Source of the DNA: an uncultured Pelagibacteraceae bacterium
GTDB lineage: Bacteria; Pseudomonadota; Alphaproteobacteria; Pelagibacterales; Pelagibacteraceae
DNA length: 64,000 nt
Direction: 5' to 3'
Assembly (NCBI GenBank): GCA_902594335.1
Contig: CACJLY010000004.1
Span: forward strand, 1-64,000
This document shows, one piece after another, positions 29,239 to 36,761 of the stretch (position 1 is its first letter; every line of letters begins with the position of its first letter). Both the position numbers and the translations under genes were made by a program. The notes under the pieces are model-generated. The model was not told the DNA's origin. It saw only the letters and a program-made list of their open reading frames with translations, and ran no database searches.

Positions 29239-30249
29239 GTGTCAACTATAATACAAATAACGAGTTATTTAATTATAAATTTAATAGTTATATTTTTTTT
29301 TAATTTACTAAGTAAATATTTCAATTTATTTGATTATCCAAACCAAAAAAGAAAAAAGCAGGTTAAACCTATTTCTCTATTTGGAGGTTTTATTTTTGTT
29401 ATCAATTTTAGTTTGATAATTTTTTTCGATATAACATTCAATAATGATTATTTAATTAACTATTTAGGATTAAATTCTAATCTAAAATTATTATCATTCG
29501 TAATTTTATTTTATATTATCTATTTAATCGGATATGCGGATGATAAATTTGATCTAAGGCCTTTTACTAAACTTCTATTGATAACATTCTGTCTGTATAT
29601 GATTGTTCAAAATAATCAAAATATTGTCATCAACAGCCTTAGATCAATTTTATTTATAAAAGAAATAGATCTTTTTTTTCTAGGTCCATCTTTCACAATA
29701 TTTTGTATTCTTTGTTATATGAATGCGATGAATATGTTTGATGGGATTAATCTAGTATCTTTTTTACATTTTTTATCAGTCGCTATAATTATTATAATTG
29801 ATAATAATATTTTAAATTTTGGTTTGGTATTACTATTCTCATTATTAATTTTTGGATATTTAAACTTCAAAAACCTAAGTTATTTAGGCGATAGTGGTGT
29901 GTATGTATTATCACTTATTAGTGCTATTTTTTTAATCATATTCTATAAAAATAATAATATTAATGCTGAAAATATTTTAATCATAATTTATTTACCCATA
30001 ATTGACTTCATAAGACTTTTTTTTGTTAGGATCTATAAAGGCGTAAGTCCATTTTTATCAGATGAGAAACATTTCCATCACTTACTCAAGAAAAAATATA
30101 ATTATAAAAAAGCTGTGATAATTATATCTATACTTCTGTATTTACCAATAATGTTAAGTTACCTGTTTAACTTCACTTTACTAATTTTATTGTTGTTCAC
30201 AATCATATATTTTATTTTATTGAACAAATTACAAAAAAAAAGTATCTAA
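29239..30249 (+). CDS. Undecaprenyl-phosphate glycosyl-1-phosphate transferase, WecA/MraY family
   Basis: Polytopic protein of 336 aa (about ten TM segments) with GYADDKFDL, MNMFDGIN and YLGDSGVY, the aspartate motifs of polyprenyl-phosphate HexNAc-1-P transferases, and a late HFHHLL histidine motif. It starts glycan assembly by putting a sugar-1-phosphate on the lipid carrier in the inner membrane. The start is GTG at 29239. N-terminal KRKKQVKPISLFGGF is the usual substrate loop. Confidence 0.88.
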   Translation: MSTIIQITSYLIINLIVIFFFNLLSKYFNLFDYPNQKRKKQVKPISLFGGFIFVINFSLIIFFDITFNNDYLINYLGLNSNLKLLSFVILFYIIYLIGYADDKFDLRPFTKLLLITFCLYMIVQNNQNIVINSLRSILFIKEIDLFFLGPSFTIFCILCYMNAMNMFDGINLVSFLHFLSVAIIIIIDNNILNFGLVLLFSLLIFGYLNFKNLSYLGDSGVYVLSLISAIFLIIFYKNNNINAENILIIIYLPIIDFIRLFFVRIYKGVSPFLSDEKHFHHLLKKKYNYKKAVIIISILLYLPIMLSYLFNFTLLILLLFTIIYFILLNKLQKKSI

Positions 30250-30291
30250 ATGACACGAAATTAAATAATTTATTATCAAGATTTAAAATTT

Positions 30292-30882
30292 ATGACAAAG
30301 TTAAATGATTTTTTTGATAGTTATTTAAAATTACTTTTTAATTCTATTAATAAAACCAATAAAAAAAATCTGGACGAAGCTGCAAAGGCAATATTAAGGA
30401 CAATTAAAAATAAAAAAAAAATTTTTATTTGTGGAAATGGTGGGTCAGCAGCAATTTCAAATCATTACATTTGTGATTATCTAAAATTTTTTAGAGAAAA
30501 AACTAAAATAAAATCTCAAGTTTATAGTTTATCAAATAATATTGAGACTATAACAGCAATATCAAATGATATTTCCTATGATAAAATTTTTTCATATCAA
30601 GCAGAAAGTCTGTGTAGGAGAGGTGACCTTATTATAATCATTAGCTCCTCTGGAAATTCAAAAAATATTATTAATTTGGTGAGATATGCTAATAAAAATA
30701 AATTAGTCACAATAGGTTTTAGTGGGTTTAACGGTGGATATTTAAAAAATAACTCAAGTATTTCTGTGCATATAAATGTTAAAAATTATGGAATAAGTGA
30801 GGATTCTCATCACATATTGATGCATTTAATTTTACAGTATTTAATTCATAAAATTGACAATAAGCAATTCAATTTTTATTAA
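30292..30882 (+). CDS. gmhA: Phosphoheptose isomerase (SIS domain, GmhA-like)
   Basis: A 196-aa SIS-domain protein with FICGNGGSAAISNHYICDYLKF near residue 45, IISSSGNSKN and a late EDSHHILMHL helix, matching GmhA, which converts sedoheptulose 7-phosphate to D-glycero-manno-heptose 7-phosphate. It would supply the HddA-like kinase encoded about 19 kb to the left. No gmhB phosphatase is visible in the window. Transketolase, a source of sedoheptulose 7-phosphate, is at 42668-44638. Confidence 0.85.
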   Translation: MTKLNDFFDSYLKLLFNSINKTNKKNLDEAAKAILRTIKNKKKIFICGNGGSAAISNHYICDYLKFFREKTKIKSQVYSLSNNIETITAISNDISYDKIFSYQAESLCRRGDLIIIISSSGNSKNIINLVRYANKNKLVTIGFSGFNGGYLKNNSSISVHINVKNYGISEDSHHILMHLILQYLIHKIDNKQFNFY

Positions 30883-30891
30883 TAAAAATTG

Positions 30892-31779
30892 ATGAAAAAA
30901 TATATAATTGTTACTGGTGGTGCTGGTTTTGTAGGGTCAAATTTAATTAAATTACTACTAAAGAAAACAAAGTATAAAATTATCAGTATTGATAACTATA
31001 GTTCAGGATCATCAAAAAATCATGTGATTGATAATAGAGTAATTTATAAAAAGTTTAACACTAAAGATATAAATATATATCTCAGCGGTTACAAAAAAAA
31101 TATAAAAACTATTTTTCATTTTGGAGAGTTTTCAAGAATTTATCAAAGTTTTCTTAATTCTGAACAGTGCTTTAACTCAAATATTATTGGAACAAATGCT
31201 GTTGTTAATTTTTGTTTAAAAAATAAAATTAAATTAGTTTATTCTGCCACCTCAGCCTCACTGGGTAGAAAAGGAAAAGATAGAAACCTTTCTCCTTATG
31301 CTTTTACCAAAACTCAAAATTTAGAATTTATAGAAAATTTGAAAAAATGGTATAATTTTAAGTTTGAAATAATTTATTTTTATAATGTCTACGGTCCAGG
31401 ACAAATATCTTCCGGTTCTATGGCAACAGTAATTGGAATTTTCCAAAACCAATTCAAAAAAAATTTACCATTAACTGTTGTAAAACCCGGAACTCAGAGT
31501 AGACGATTTACACATATTGATGATACTTGTGAAGTATGCTATTTAGCATGGAAAGAGAATAAAAATAGACATTATAGTATTTCCCATAAGCAATCATATA
31601 CAATTCTTGAAGTAGCAAATATGTTTAAATCAAAAATTAAATATTTACCTGAAAGACGAGGTGAAAGATATGCATCGGCGATGATAAATATGCATCTATC
31701 AAACAAAGTTCATAAATTCTTTGGTAAAAGAAAACTACACAATTTTATTAAGAATTTTATTACAGATCAACAATATTAG
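30892..31779 (+). CDS. NAD-dependent epimerase/dehydratase (UDP-sugar epimerase-like SDR)
   Basis: Extended SDR of about 295 aa with TGGAGFVGSN at residues 8-17, SATSASLG before the active site, catalytic YAFTK (Tyr-x3-Lys), FYNVYGPGQ and RRFTHIDD, as in UDP-glucose 4-epimerases and UDP-glucuronate decarboxylases. ATG at 30892 is preferred to TTG at 30889. It is the last island gene: its stop is only 5 nt from the -35 element of the 5S rRNA promoter. Confidence 0.82.
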   Translation: MKKYIIVTGGAGFVGSNLIKLLLKKTKYKIISIDNYSSGSSKNHVIDNRVIYKKFNTKDINIYLSGYKKNIKTIFHFGEFSRIYQSFLNSEQCFNSNIIGTNAVVNFCLKNKIKLVYSATSASLGRKGKDRNLSPYAFTKTQNLEFIENLKKWYNFKFEIIYFYNVYGPGQISSGSMATVIGIFQNQFKKNLPLTVVKPGTQSRRFTHIDDTCEVCYLAWKENKNRHYSISHKQSYTILEVANMFKSKIKYLPERRGERYASAMINMHLSNKVHKFFGKRKLHNFIKNFITDQQY

Positions 31780-31784
31780 ATACT

Positions 31785-31812
31785 TTGACAAAGTATACAA
31801 TTTGTGTATAAA
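31785..31812 (+). promoter_or_regulatory. Sigma70 promoter of the orphan 5S rRNA gene
   Basis: A perfect -35 TTGACA (31785-31790), 16-nt spacer and -10 TATAAA (31807-31812) precede the 5S gene. The first nucleotide of the mature 5S is about 6 nt past the -10, so transcription would begin almost exactly at the 5S 5' end. This supports transcription of 5S independent of any 16S-23S operon. Confidence 0.75.
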
Positions 31813-31817
31813 ACCTA

Positions 31818-31935
31818 TGCCTGGTGATTATTGCGAAAGGGTAATACCCGATCCCATTCCGAACTCGGAAGTCAAGCCTTTCAGCGCCGATGGTACTTTG
31901 TCTTAAGACATGGAAGAGTAGGACATTGCCAGGCT
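31818..31935 (+). rRNA. rrf: 5S ribosomal RNA (orphan, not adjacent to 16S-23S)
   Basis: About 118 nt with the universal 5S core: CCCGATCCCATTCCGAACTCGG in loop B/helix III, GCGCCGATGGTACT, and GAGAGTAGG-type GAAGAGTAGGAC near the 3' end. Helix I pairs GCCTGG (31819-31824) with CCAGGC (31929-31934). No 23S lies within at least 31 kb upstream; glycan genes run right up to it. In SAR11 the hypervariable region 2 is known to separate 23S from 5S, which this layout matches. Confidence 0.95.
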
Positions 31936-31943
31936 AATTAATT

Positions 31944-32069
31944 ATGAAAATAGCAAGTTCACTTAAATCGTTAAAAAAAAGAGACTTAAACTCTAAACTA
32001 GTTAGGAGAAGAGGGCGTGTTTACATAATTAATAAAAAAAACCCAAAATTTAAAGCTAGACAAAAATAA
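31944..32069 (+). CDS. rpmJ: Ribosomal protein bL36, cysteine-free form
   Basis: A 41-aa ORF starting [10 protein letters not shown] and containing VRRRGRVY and a FKARQK end, the complete bL36 pattern. The four zinc-ligand Cys/His positions of the zinc form are absent, as is usual in alphaproteobacteria. The ATG is 9 nt after the 5S 3' end with no room for a terminator and no Shine-Dalgarno, so it is probably read from the 5S promoter. The transhydrogenase gene follows 13 nt later. Confidence 0.95.
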   Translation: MKIASSLKSLKKRDLNSKLVRRRGRVYIINKKNPKFKARQK

Positions 32070-32082
32070 CAATCATTTATTC

Positions 32083-33171
32083 ATGAAAATAGGATCAGTT
32101 TCTGAAGATCAAAATTTTGAAAAAAGAATTTCAATTACTCCAGACATAGCAAAAAAATATATTGATCTTGGTCTAGAAGTCCAAATTACAAAAAAATACG
32201 GTGAACATTTGGGCATTTCGGATTTAGATTACGAAAACGTTGGAGTAAAAATAATTACAGACGAAAAAGAATTAATCGAAAATTCTGATATTCTAATACA
32301 GATGGGATTGCTAACGGAGGACAAACTTTCATTTTTAAAATCTGAGCAAATATATATAGGAGTGTTAAATCCCTTTGATAATCAAGAGAAACTTAATTTA
32401 TTGTTAAAAAAAAATATTAATTTTTTTTCTTTAGAGTTGCTGCCTAGAATTACTAGAGCACAGTCAATGGATATACTTTCATCTCAAGCAAATTTAGCAG
32501 GATATAAGGCAGTTTTAGAATCATTTTCATTTTTTGAAAAGGTTATACCAATGATGATGACTGCTGCAGGAACTGTTCCTGCTGCAAAAATATTAGTTGT
32601 AGGAGCTGGAGTGGCAGGTTTGCAAGCTATAGCAACTGCGAAAAGAATGGGGGCAATAGTTTATGCAACTGATGTAAGAATAGCATCAAAAGAGCAAGTT
32701 GAAAGTTTGGGAGGGAAATTTTTAGAAGTTGAAGGCTCTGAGAATTTAGAAACAGAGGGTGGTTATGCCAAAGAAGCTTCGGAAGAATTCAAACAAAAAC
32801 AAGAGGAATTAATTTCCGAAACATTAAAAAAAATTGATATAGTAATTTGTACAGCTTTAATACCTGGAAAAAAGGCTCCAATAATTATTAAGGAAAATAT
32901 GATAACCAATATGAAGCCAGGTTCTGTAATTTATGATTTAGCAGCAATACAAGGTGGAAATTCAGCTTTCACAGAGGTTAATAAAATTGTTGAAAAAAAT
33001 GGAGTAAAAATTATGGGTGAGGGAAACATATTAAATAAATTAGCCACATCATCATCAATTTTATTTGCAAAAAATGTGTTTAATTTTGTAAATAATTTAT
33101 ATGATAAAGAAAATAAAAAAATTAAAATTAATTTAGAAGATGAAATAATTAATAAAACACTAATTAAATAA
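32083..33171 (+). CDS. pntAA: NAD(P) transhydrogenase subunit alpha part 1 (NAD-binding)
   Basis: Soluble dI domain of the proton-translocating transhydrogenase, which moves hydride from NADH to NADP+ using the proton gradient. Motifs: RISITPDIAKKY, the RAQSMDILSSQANLAGYKAV segment (split here: RAQSMD and QANLAGY) and VGAGVAGLQAIATAKRMGA Rossmann loop. At 362 aa it lacks the membrane part, which is encoded by the next gene, as in Rhodospirillum-type split enzymes. Operon pntAA-pntAB-pntB. Confidence 0.95.
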   Translation: MKIGSVSEDQNFEKRISITPDIAKKYIDLGLEVQITKKYGEHLGISDLDYENVGVKIITDEKELIENSDILIQMGLLTEDKLSFLKSEQIYIGVLNPFDNQEKLNLLLKKNINFFSLELLPRITRAQSMDILSSQANLAGYKAVLESFSFFEKVIPMMMTAAGTVPAAKILVVGAGVAGLQAIATAKRMGAIVYATDVRIASKEQVESLGGKFLEVEGSENLETEGGYAKEASEEFKQKQEELISETLKKIDIVICTALIPGKKAPIIIKENMITNMKPGSVIYDLAAIQGGNSAFTEVNKIVEKNGVKIMGEGNILNKLATSSSILFAKNVFNFVNNLYDKENKKIKINLEDEIINKTLIK

Positions 33172-33175
33172 ACCT

Positions 33176-33484
33176 ATGGAAATAGATCCTTTTATATTTA
33201 GGCTAAGCATCTTTATTTTAGCAATTTTTATTGGATATTACGTAGTGTGGAGTGTTACTCCCTCACTACATACACCCTTGATGTCAGTTACTAATGCAAT
33301 ATCCTCGGTAATAATTGTTGGAGCAATTATAGCTGCACTAGCTGGTAGTTCAGAAGATTTATTTAATATAGCAAATATTTTTGGTTATCTTGCAATATTA
33401 CTTGCAGCTATAAATATTTTTGGAGGTTTCCTAGTTACACAAAGAATGTTGGCAATGTATAAAAAAAAGAAAGATAAAAAATGA
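33176..33484 (+). CDS. pntAB: NAD(P) transhydrogenase subunit alpha part 2 (membrane)
   Basis: A 102-aa protein with three hydrophobic segments and the conserved TPSLHTPLMSVTNAISS loop of the alpha-subunit membrane domain. It completes the proton channel together with PntB. The gene is 4 nt after pntAA and overlaps pntB by ATGA, indicating tightly coupled translation and fixed stoichiometry. Confidence 0.95.
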   Translation: MEIDPFIFRLSIFILAIFIGYYVVWSVTPSLHTPLMSVTNAISSVIIVGAIIAALAGSSEDLFNIANIFGYLAILLAAINIFGGFLVTQRMLAMYKKKKDKK

Positions 33485-34878
33485 TTTCAGTTAATTTGTT
33501 AGCTATTTTCTATCTGATTTCAGGAGTTCTTTTTATTTTGGCTCTTAGAGGTTTATCTTCACCAGAGACATCAAGACAAGGAAATTTTTTTGGAATAATA
33601 GGTATGTCATTGGCTATTGTTGTAACAATACTTTCTGTAGGTAATTTTTCATCAGGATTTATTTATTTATTAATTTTTTTGGTAATAGGTGGTTCAATAG
33701 GAGCTTTTATTGCCTTCAAAATTCCAATGACTGCAATGCCAGAACTTGTGGCAGGATTTCACAGTTTAGTAGGACTGGCGGCAGTATTTGTAGCAATCTC
33801 AGCATTCTTGAATCCTGAAATTTTTAAATTAGGTACACCTGGCAATATTAAAATTGCCAGCATTATTGAGATGTCACTCGGAGCAGCAATAGGGGCAATC
33901 ACATTTACTGGATCTATAATCGCATTTTTAAAGCTAAGAGGAATTATGTCAGGATCCCCAATAACATTTTACGGACAACACTACTTGAACTTATTTCTGG
34001 GCCTTATATTAATTGGATTAATTTATTATTTATGTAAAAGCCAAGTTGATACTTGGTTTTGGTTAATTATTGGAATTTCTTTATTTGTTGGAGTACTGCT
34101 AATTATTCCAATTGGCGGGGCAGACATGCCAGTAGTAATTTCTATGTTAAACTCATATTCAGGATGGGCTGCAGCAGGTATAGGATTTACACTAGAAAAC
34201 ACTGCATTAATAATTACAGGAGCTTTAGTTGGGTCCTCAGGTGCGATTCTTTCCTACATAATGTGTAAAGGTATGAATAGATCTTTTTTTAATGTAATAT
34301 TGGGAGGATGGGGAGCAACTGAGCAAAAATCTTCTACGTCTGATAAGGAACAAAAACCAGTAAAAAATGGAAATGCTGACGACGCTGCATTCTTAATGAA
34401 AAATGCCTCTTCCGTAATAATAGTTCCAGGATATGGCATGGCTGTTGCACAAGCTCAACATGCATTAAGAGAGATGGTGGATACTTTAAAAAAAAATGGT
34501 GTAAAAGTTTCTTATGCAATACATCCAGTTGCAGGGAGAATGCCTGGCCACATGAATGTTCTATTAGCAGAAGCAAACGTTCCTTATGATGAAGTTTTTG
34601 AGTTAGATGAAATAAATAATGATTTTGCAAATTGTGATGTTGCTTATGTAATTGGCGCTAATGATGTTACAAATCCAGTTGCTAAGTCTGACCCGCAAAG
34701 TCCAATATATGGAATGCCAGTATTAGACGTTGAAAAAAGCAAATCAGTTTTATTTGTAAAAAGGAGTTTATCACCAGGTTATGCTGGTATTGATAATGAC
34801 TTATTTTATCGAGATAATACACTTATGTTATTTGCGGACGCTAAAAAAATGACTGAAGAAATTGTAAAAAGTTTATAA
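33481..34878 (+). CDS. pntB: NAD(P) transhydrogenase subunit beta
   Basis: 465 aa: about eight transmembrane segments (residues 1-240) including the TAMPELVAGFHSLVG loop and GGADMPVVISMLNSYSG, then the NADP-binding domain dIII with VPGYGMAVAQAQHA and GANDVTNPVAK. Supplies NADPH for biosynthesis. Stop is followed directly by the transaldolase start. The three subunits are full-length and intact. Confidence 0.96.
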   Translation: MISVNLLAIFYLISGVLFILALRGLSSPETSRQGNFFGIIGMSLAIVVTILSVGNFSSGFIYLLIFLVIGGSIGAFIAFKIPMTAMPELVAGFHSLVGLAAVFVAISAFLNPEIFKLGTPGNIKIASIIEMSLGAAIGAITFTGSIIAFLKLRGIMSGSPITFYGQHYLNLFLGLILIGLIYYLCKSQVDTWFWLIIGISLFVGVLLIIPIGGADMPVVISMLNSYSGWAAAGIGFTLENTALIITGALVGSSGAILSYIMCKGMNRSFFNVILGGWGATEQKSSTSDKEQKPVKNGNADDAAFLMKNASSVIIVPGYGMAVAQAQHALREMVDTLKKNGVKVSYAIHPVAGRMPGHMNVLLAEANVPYDEVFELDEINNDFANCDVAYVIGANDVTNPVAKSDPQSPIYGMPVLDVEKSKSVLFVKRSLSPGYAGIDNDLFYRDNTLMLFADAKKMTEEIVKSL

Positions 34879-34879
34879 A

Positions 34880-35575
34880 TTGACAAAAATTTATTGTGAT
34901 ATTGCTGATACAGATTTAATCAAAAAATTTAGTAAAAAAAAAAACATAAAGGGTTTTACAACTAACCCCAGTTTAATGAGAAAGGCAGGTGCCAGAGATT
35001 ATAAATCTTACTCAAAAAAAATTTTGAGAGTTTGCAAAAAAAAGCCAGTATCACTTGAGGTTTTTGGAGATAACCATATTACAATGTTAGATCAAGCTCT
35101 TAAGATCAATTCATGGGGAAAAAATGTATTTGTAAAAATTCCAGTGATAAACTCAAGAGGAGTGTTCACTGGTAAGATAATTAAAGAATTGAATGACAAA
35201 GGAATTAAGATAAATGTGACGGCAGTGTATAATTCAAAACAAACAAAAAAAATACTAAAAAAAATTAACAAAAAAACAAAAGTAATAATATCTATATTTG
35301 CTGGTAGAGCAGGAGATACAGGAAAAGATCCAATCCCAGAATTAAAAAAAAGTATACAGCTTGCAAGGAGTTTTAAAAATGTAGAAATATTGTGGGCGAG
35401 TGTTAGAGAACCATATAATTATCTTCAAGCTAAGCAGATAGGTTGTCAAATTATAACAATACCCCCATCTATAATAGAGAAAATAGAAAATTTTGGAAAA
35501 ACATTTCAACAACTCACAATTGAAACAGTTTCAGGATTTTTGAAGGATAGTAAAAAATCAAAATTTAATATTTAA
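34880..35575 (+). CDS. tal: Transaldolase family protein (small, TalC/FSA type)
   Basis: Moves a dihydroxyacetone unit in the non-oxidative pentose phosphate path. The 231-aa TIM barrel has the IADTDLIKKF N-terminus, GFTTNPSLMRKAG, FVKIPVINSRG containing the Schiff-base lysine, and the IFAGRAGDTG phosphate site. Start is TTG at 34880, one nt after pntB; no better ATG is nearby. It is the last plus-strand gene of the pnt unit, abutting tail-to-tail with the next gene. Works with transketolase at 42668. Confidence 0.88.
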   Translation: MTKIYCDIADTDLIKKFSKKKNIKGFTTNPSLMRKAGARDYKSYSKKILRVCKKKPVSLEVFGDNHITMLDQALKINSWGKNVFVKIPVINSRGVFTGKIIKELNDKGIKINVTAVYNSKQTKKILKKINKKTKVIISIFAGRAGDTGKDPIPELKKSIQLARSFKNVEILWASVREPYNYLQAKQIGCQIITIPPSIIEKIENFGKTFQQLTIETVSGFLKDSKKSKFNI

Positions 35576-36364
35576 TTAAATAATTTTTGTTTTTTTTAAT
35601 TTTTTATCAAAACTAAGTAGAAAATTGGGAAATATGCTTTGAATTATATTTTTAAAATATAATATTTTATTAATTAACATTTGTTTAAATTCACTAATTT
35701 TATTTGATTTAGGTAAAATTAAATAATATTTTTGATCAATATTATAATTTTCTATATTAAACTTTTTAATTGTTGAAACATAAATAGAAAGCTGACCGTT
35801 AGAATTAAAATTATATTTTTCTCCAATCTTTAATTCCTCAATTTTATACCAATAATCATTGTTACTGTTATTTATTAAAAAGACCTCTGTGTTCTTAAAC
35901 CCATTAATTTCTGAATATATTGAAAAAAATATTTCAGGAGAAAGTTGATAAAAGCCGAATCCCTGAAAATTATTAAATACTACTGTATGTATTATTTTTC
36001 CATTTATTTTTGTCATTTTATTTATATTTTTTAGTGCTTTAGGCACATCATAAATATGTTGTAATGAGCCACCATCAAAAAAAATATCAAATTTATTTTT
36101 ATAATTTATTTCTTTTTCAAAGTCTTCGATATAGTCAGGTTTTTCGTTGGTATTTTTATCAAAAGATATTACTTTAGATAATTTGAATTTATTTATTAAA
36201 AAGTTTTCTGCGTAAATATCAGTATCCTTAAACAAATCAAATCCAATTTTTTTTTTTTCTGATTTACTTAAATTTATGTTTTGTCTTCCTATTACCCCCA
36301 TTGAGAGGTTCTTTTCCTTAATATTTCTCTCTAACCATTTAATTGTTTTATAATTTATACCCAT
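35576..36364 (-). CDS. Hypothetical protein, methyltransferase-like
   Basis: A 262-aa soluble protein. FDIFFDGGSLQHI followed by a helix and KINGKIIHTVVFNN resembles strands 4-5 of class I methyltransferases (methyltransf_11/12 type), and SPEIFFSIYSE with GF is a common later segment. The N-terminal glycine SAM loop is not clear, so cofactor binding is uncertain. It lies alone between the pnt unit and the initiator tRNA on the minus strand. Confidence 0.45.
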   Translation of the reverse strand: MGINYKTIKWLERNIKEKNLSMGVIGRQNINLSKSEKKKIGFDLFKDTDIYAENFLINKFKLSKVISFDKNTNEKPDYIEDFEKEINYKNKFDIFFDGGSLQHIYDVPKALKNINKMTKINGKIIHTVVFNNFQGFGFYQLSPEIFFSIYSEINGFKNTEVFLINNSNNDYWYKIEELKIGEKYNFNSNGQLSIYVSTIKKFNIENYNIDQKYYLILPKSNKISEFKQMLINKILYFKNIIQSIFPNFLLSFDKKLKKTKII

Positions 36365-36402
36365 AATCTTTAGTTTTATATTATAAATTTAAAAATAAAG
36401 TT

Positions 36403-36479
36403 TGGTTGCGGGGGACGGATTTGAACCGCCGACCTCAAGGTTATGAGCCTTGCGAGCTACCAGGCTGCTCCACCCCGCG
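36403..36479 (-). tRNA. tRNA-fMet (initiator, anticodon CAT)
   Basis: A 77-nt cloverleaf with CCA encoded. Anticodon CAT is at 36443-36445 (complement), the anticodon stem has the initiator-type GGG/CCC-like run, and the first acceptor pair is C1 opposite A72, the unpaired end that marks bacterial initiators. The 5' end is 4 nt after the rpsU stop on the same strand, so it is probably cut from a shared rpsU transcript by RNase P. Confidence 0.93.
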
Positions 36480-36483
36480 AAAT

Positions 36484-36690
36484 TTAAATTCTATTTTTTA
36501 GCTTATTAAGTTTTTTTACTCTTTTAATATTTTCTTGAAGAATTCTTTTTTTCTTTTCAGAGGGTTTTTCATAAGTATTTTTAAGTTTAATAATCTTAAA
36601 AAAACCATCTCTTTGAAGCTTTCTTTTTAAAACTCTCAAAGCTTGCTCAATGTTGTTATCTTTTACCTCTATTTTAATAATTACCTCCAA
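36484..36690 (-). CDS. rpsU: Ribosomal protein bS21
   Basis: A small-subunit protein needed for translation initiation. KDNNIEQALRVLKRKLQRDG and YEKPSEKKKR are diagnostic; basic C-terminus. The longest frame starts at TTG 36690 (68 aa) but its codons contain GGAGG (36684-36688). An ATT at 36676-36678, five nt after GGAGG, gives a 64-aa protein starting at KIEVKDNN that aligns better with the family. ATT starts are known from infC. There is no in-frame ATG at the N-terminus. Followed by tRNA-fMet. Confidence 0.93.
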   Translation of the reverse strand: MEVIIKIEVKDNNIEQALRVLKRKLQRDGFFKIIKLKNTYEKPSEKKKRILQENIKRVKKLNKLKNRI

Positions 36691-36712
36691 AAAGTGCAGT
36701 TCGTAACACTTT
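36684..36712 (-). promoter_or_regulatory. rpsU leader: hairpin plus Shine-Dalgarno GGAGG
   Basis: On the minus strand AAAGTG (36707-36712) can pair with CACTTT (36691-36696) around a 10-nt loop. It is followed by a short T run and GGAGG (36684-36688). A strong Shine-Dalgarno is uncommon among the genes here and helps decide the start of rpsU (ATT at 36678 rather than TTG at 36690). The hairpin could control access to the ribosome site; this is inference. Confidence 0.4.
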
Positions 36713-36761
36713 ATAAATTGTTTGTCTATTATATTTCATATATTTATTGAGTATTTAATAC

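Noticed and set aside
1..31779. Mobile element or prophage carrying the island
   Set aside because: No integrase, transposase, phage structural gene, terminal repeat or tRNA-type attachment duplication was found.
31721..31906. 61-codon plus-strand open frame crossing the 5S promoter and gene
   Set aside because: It overlaps the SDR 3' end and most of the 5S rRNA in a frame with no protein-family pattern; rRNA and promoter explain the sequence.
36403..36479. C1-A72 mismatch in tRNA-fMet as a sign of a decayed tRNA
   Set aside because: The unpaired first position is the normal mark of bacterial initiator tRNA.
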